NCBI RefSeq assembly: GCF_900108475.1
Contig: NZ_FNWO01000015.1
Span: forward strand, 20,222 to 84,221
Length of the DNA: 64,000 nt
Source: Magnetospirillum fulvum
GTDB lineage: Bacteria; Pseudomonadota; Alphaproteobacteria; Rhodospirillales; Magnetospirillaceae
Reading direction: 5' to 3'
Part shown: piece by piece, positions 63,579 through 64,000 of the stretch
How the letters are laid out: each line of letters opens with the position of its first letter
Position numbering within the stretch: position 1 is the stretch's first letter
Notes under the pieces: generated by a model
What the model was told of the DNA's origin: nothing
Seen by the model: only the letters and a program-made list of their open reading frames with translations
Database searches by the model: none
Made by a program: the position numbers and the translations under genes

Positions 63579-64000
63579 GGCTACTGATCGACGAATGCTT
63601 GAGCGAGGAGCTCGCCAAGCTGGCCCGTGAGCGCGGCCATCTTGAGGCTTCCCATGTCCGTTGGATCGGCAAGGGCGGCGCCAAGGATTGGGAGCTGATG
63701 CCGGTGATCCTGGAGGGCGACTGGACCTTCGTCACCAAGAACTCGATCGATTTCCGTGGCCCGGCCAACGCCCCGGGAGGCAGCGGCGAATACGTCGATA
63801 TCGACCTCCATGCCGGGCTCATTTGCCTCAACGGTCCGGTCGGCATGGATCTCGACATGCAGATGGAACTGTTCGAGGTGGCGCTCGACGACCTCGACAC
63901 GCAGTCCGATCTGGTCAATCAGGTGCTGGAAATCACCCTGAGCAGCGAGACAGACGCAGATATCCGGATCGTGCGTTACTCGCTACCGGCTGAAGGGTGA
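63575..64000 (+). CDS. DUF5615 PIN-like toxin
   Basis: A 141-residue protein with the PIN-like start MRLLIDECLSEELAKLARERGHLEASHVRW, where acidic residues D6 and E7 would begin the nuclease site, and WTFVTKNSIDFRGPAN for the later conserved Asp. It is coupled to the DUF433 gene by a 4-base overlap. Its stop TGA is the last three bases of the window, so the gene is complete. Such pairs stabilise mobile elements, and this one is divergent from traG. Confidence 0.8.
   Translation: MRLLIDECLSEELAKLARERGHLEASHVRWIGKGGAKDWELMPVILEGDWTFVTKNSIDFRGPANAPGGSGEYVDIDLHAGLICLNGPVGMDLDMQMELFEVALDDLDTQSDLVNQVLEITLSSETDADIRIVRYSLPAEG

Overview
The window is high-GC DNA from a chromosome that reads as alphaproteobacterial. 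The evidence is the leucine/isovalerate (liu) catabolic set, an AcnD-PrpF type methylcitrate cycle, an XRE/ImmA-type short-chain acyl-CoA regulator, aerobic-type CobF, the DctA carrier and a Tra/Trb conjugation block. I would guess Rhodospirillales, but no ribosomal RNA is present to prove it.

Layout. (1) 1-15.7 kb, minus strand: isovaleryl-CoA dehydrogenase, both methylcrotonyl-CoA carboxylase subunits, methylglutaconyl-CoA hydratase, HMG-CoA lyase and acetoacetyl-CoA synthetase, i.e. leucine/isovalerate to acetyl-CoA. These are followed by a branched-chain-amino-acid-type ABC importer interleaved with two acyl-CoA ligase genes, so its cargo is probably a carboxylic or aromatic acid. A divergent TetR regulator at 15.9 kb and a promoter/operator motif shared by the two operons suggest one regulon. 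(2) 16.5-20.6 kb, an accessory islet: a YjhX-like toxin with a GNAT partner behind a heavily structured leader, the 3' part of an initiator tRNA gene beside a tyrosine integrase, a TacA/TacT-like toxin-antitoxin pair, and an AT-rich orphan gene. (3) 20.8-26.4 kb: glyA, metE and divergent metR with a good MetR box, then queH. (4) 26.4-33.1 kb: a tandem hotdog thioesterase, dctA, a FolB-like gene, and a remarkable trio that looks like methylcitrate-cycle and thioesterase enzymes but lacks the usual catalytic residues, divergent from an ScfR-like regulator. (5) 33.2-37.0 kb: a cobalamin riboswitch and the class I ribonucleotide reductase genes nrdA and nrdB, preceded by what look like detached or decayed regulatory pieces. 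(6) 37.0-49.5 kb, minus strand: prpC, acnD, prpF, prpB, then a small inverted-repeat element (a probable MITE), pyruvate carboxylase and acnB. This is a full methylcitrate cycle with oxaloacetate supply. (7) 50.0 kb: cobF. (8) 50.9-62.7 kb, minus strand: traG-copG-trbBCDEJLFGI-DUF2274, the mating-pair apparatus of a Tn4371-like integrative element. A DUF433/DUF5615 toxin-antitoxin pair closes the window.

How it fits together. Leucine, odd-chain and branched acids yield acetyl-CoA and propionyl-CoA. Propionyl-CoA enters the prp operon, with Pyc providing oxaloacetate and AcnB able to complete the hydration steps. The prp operon and the odd trio share a 33-bp promoter block (27 of 33 identical) and a TTTGCAAA-type box, so the same ScfR/RamB-like regulator probably controls both. 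The trio at 29.0-31.5 kb is the best candidate here for an undescribed system. A citrate-synthase homologue, a methylisocitrate-lyase homologue and a hotdog homologue have all lost their catalytic signatures while staying full length, in frame and translationally organised.
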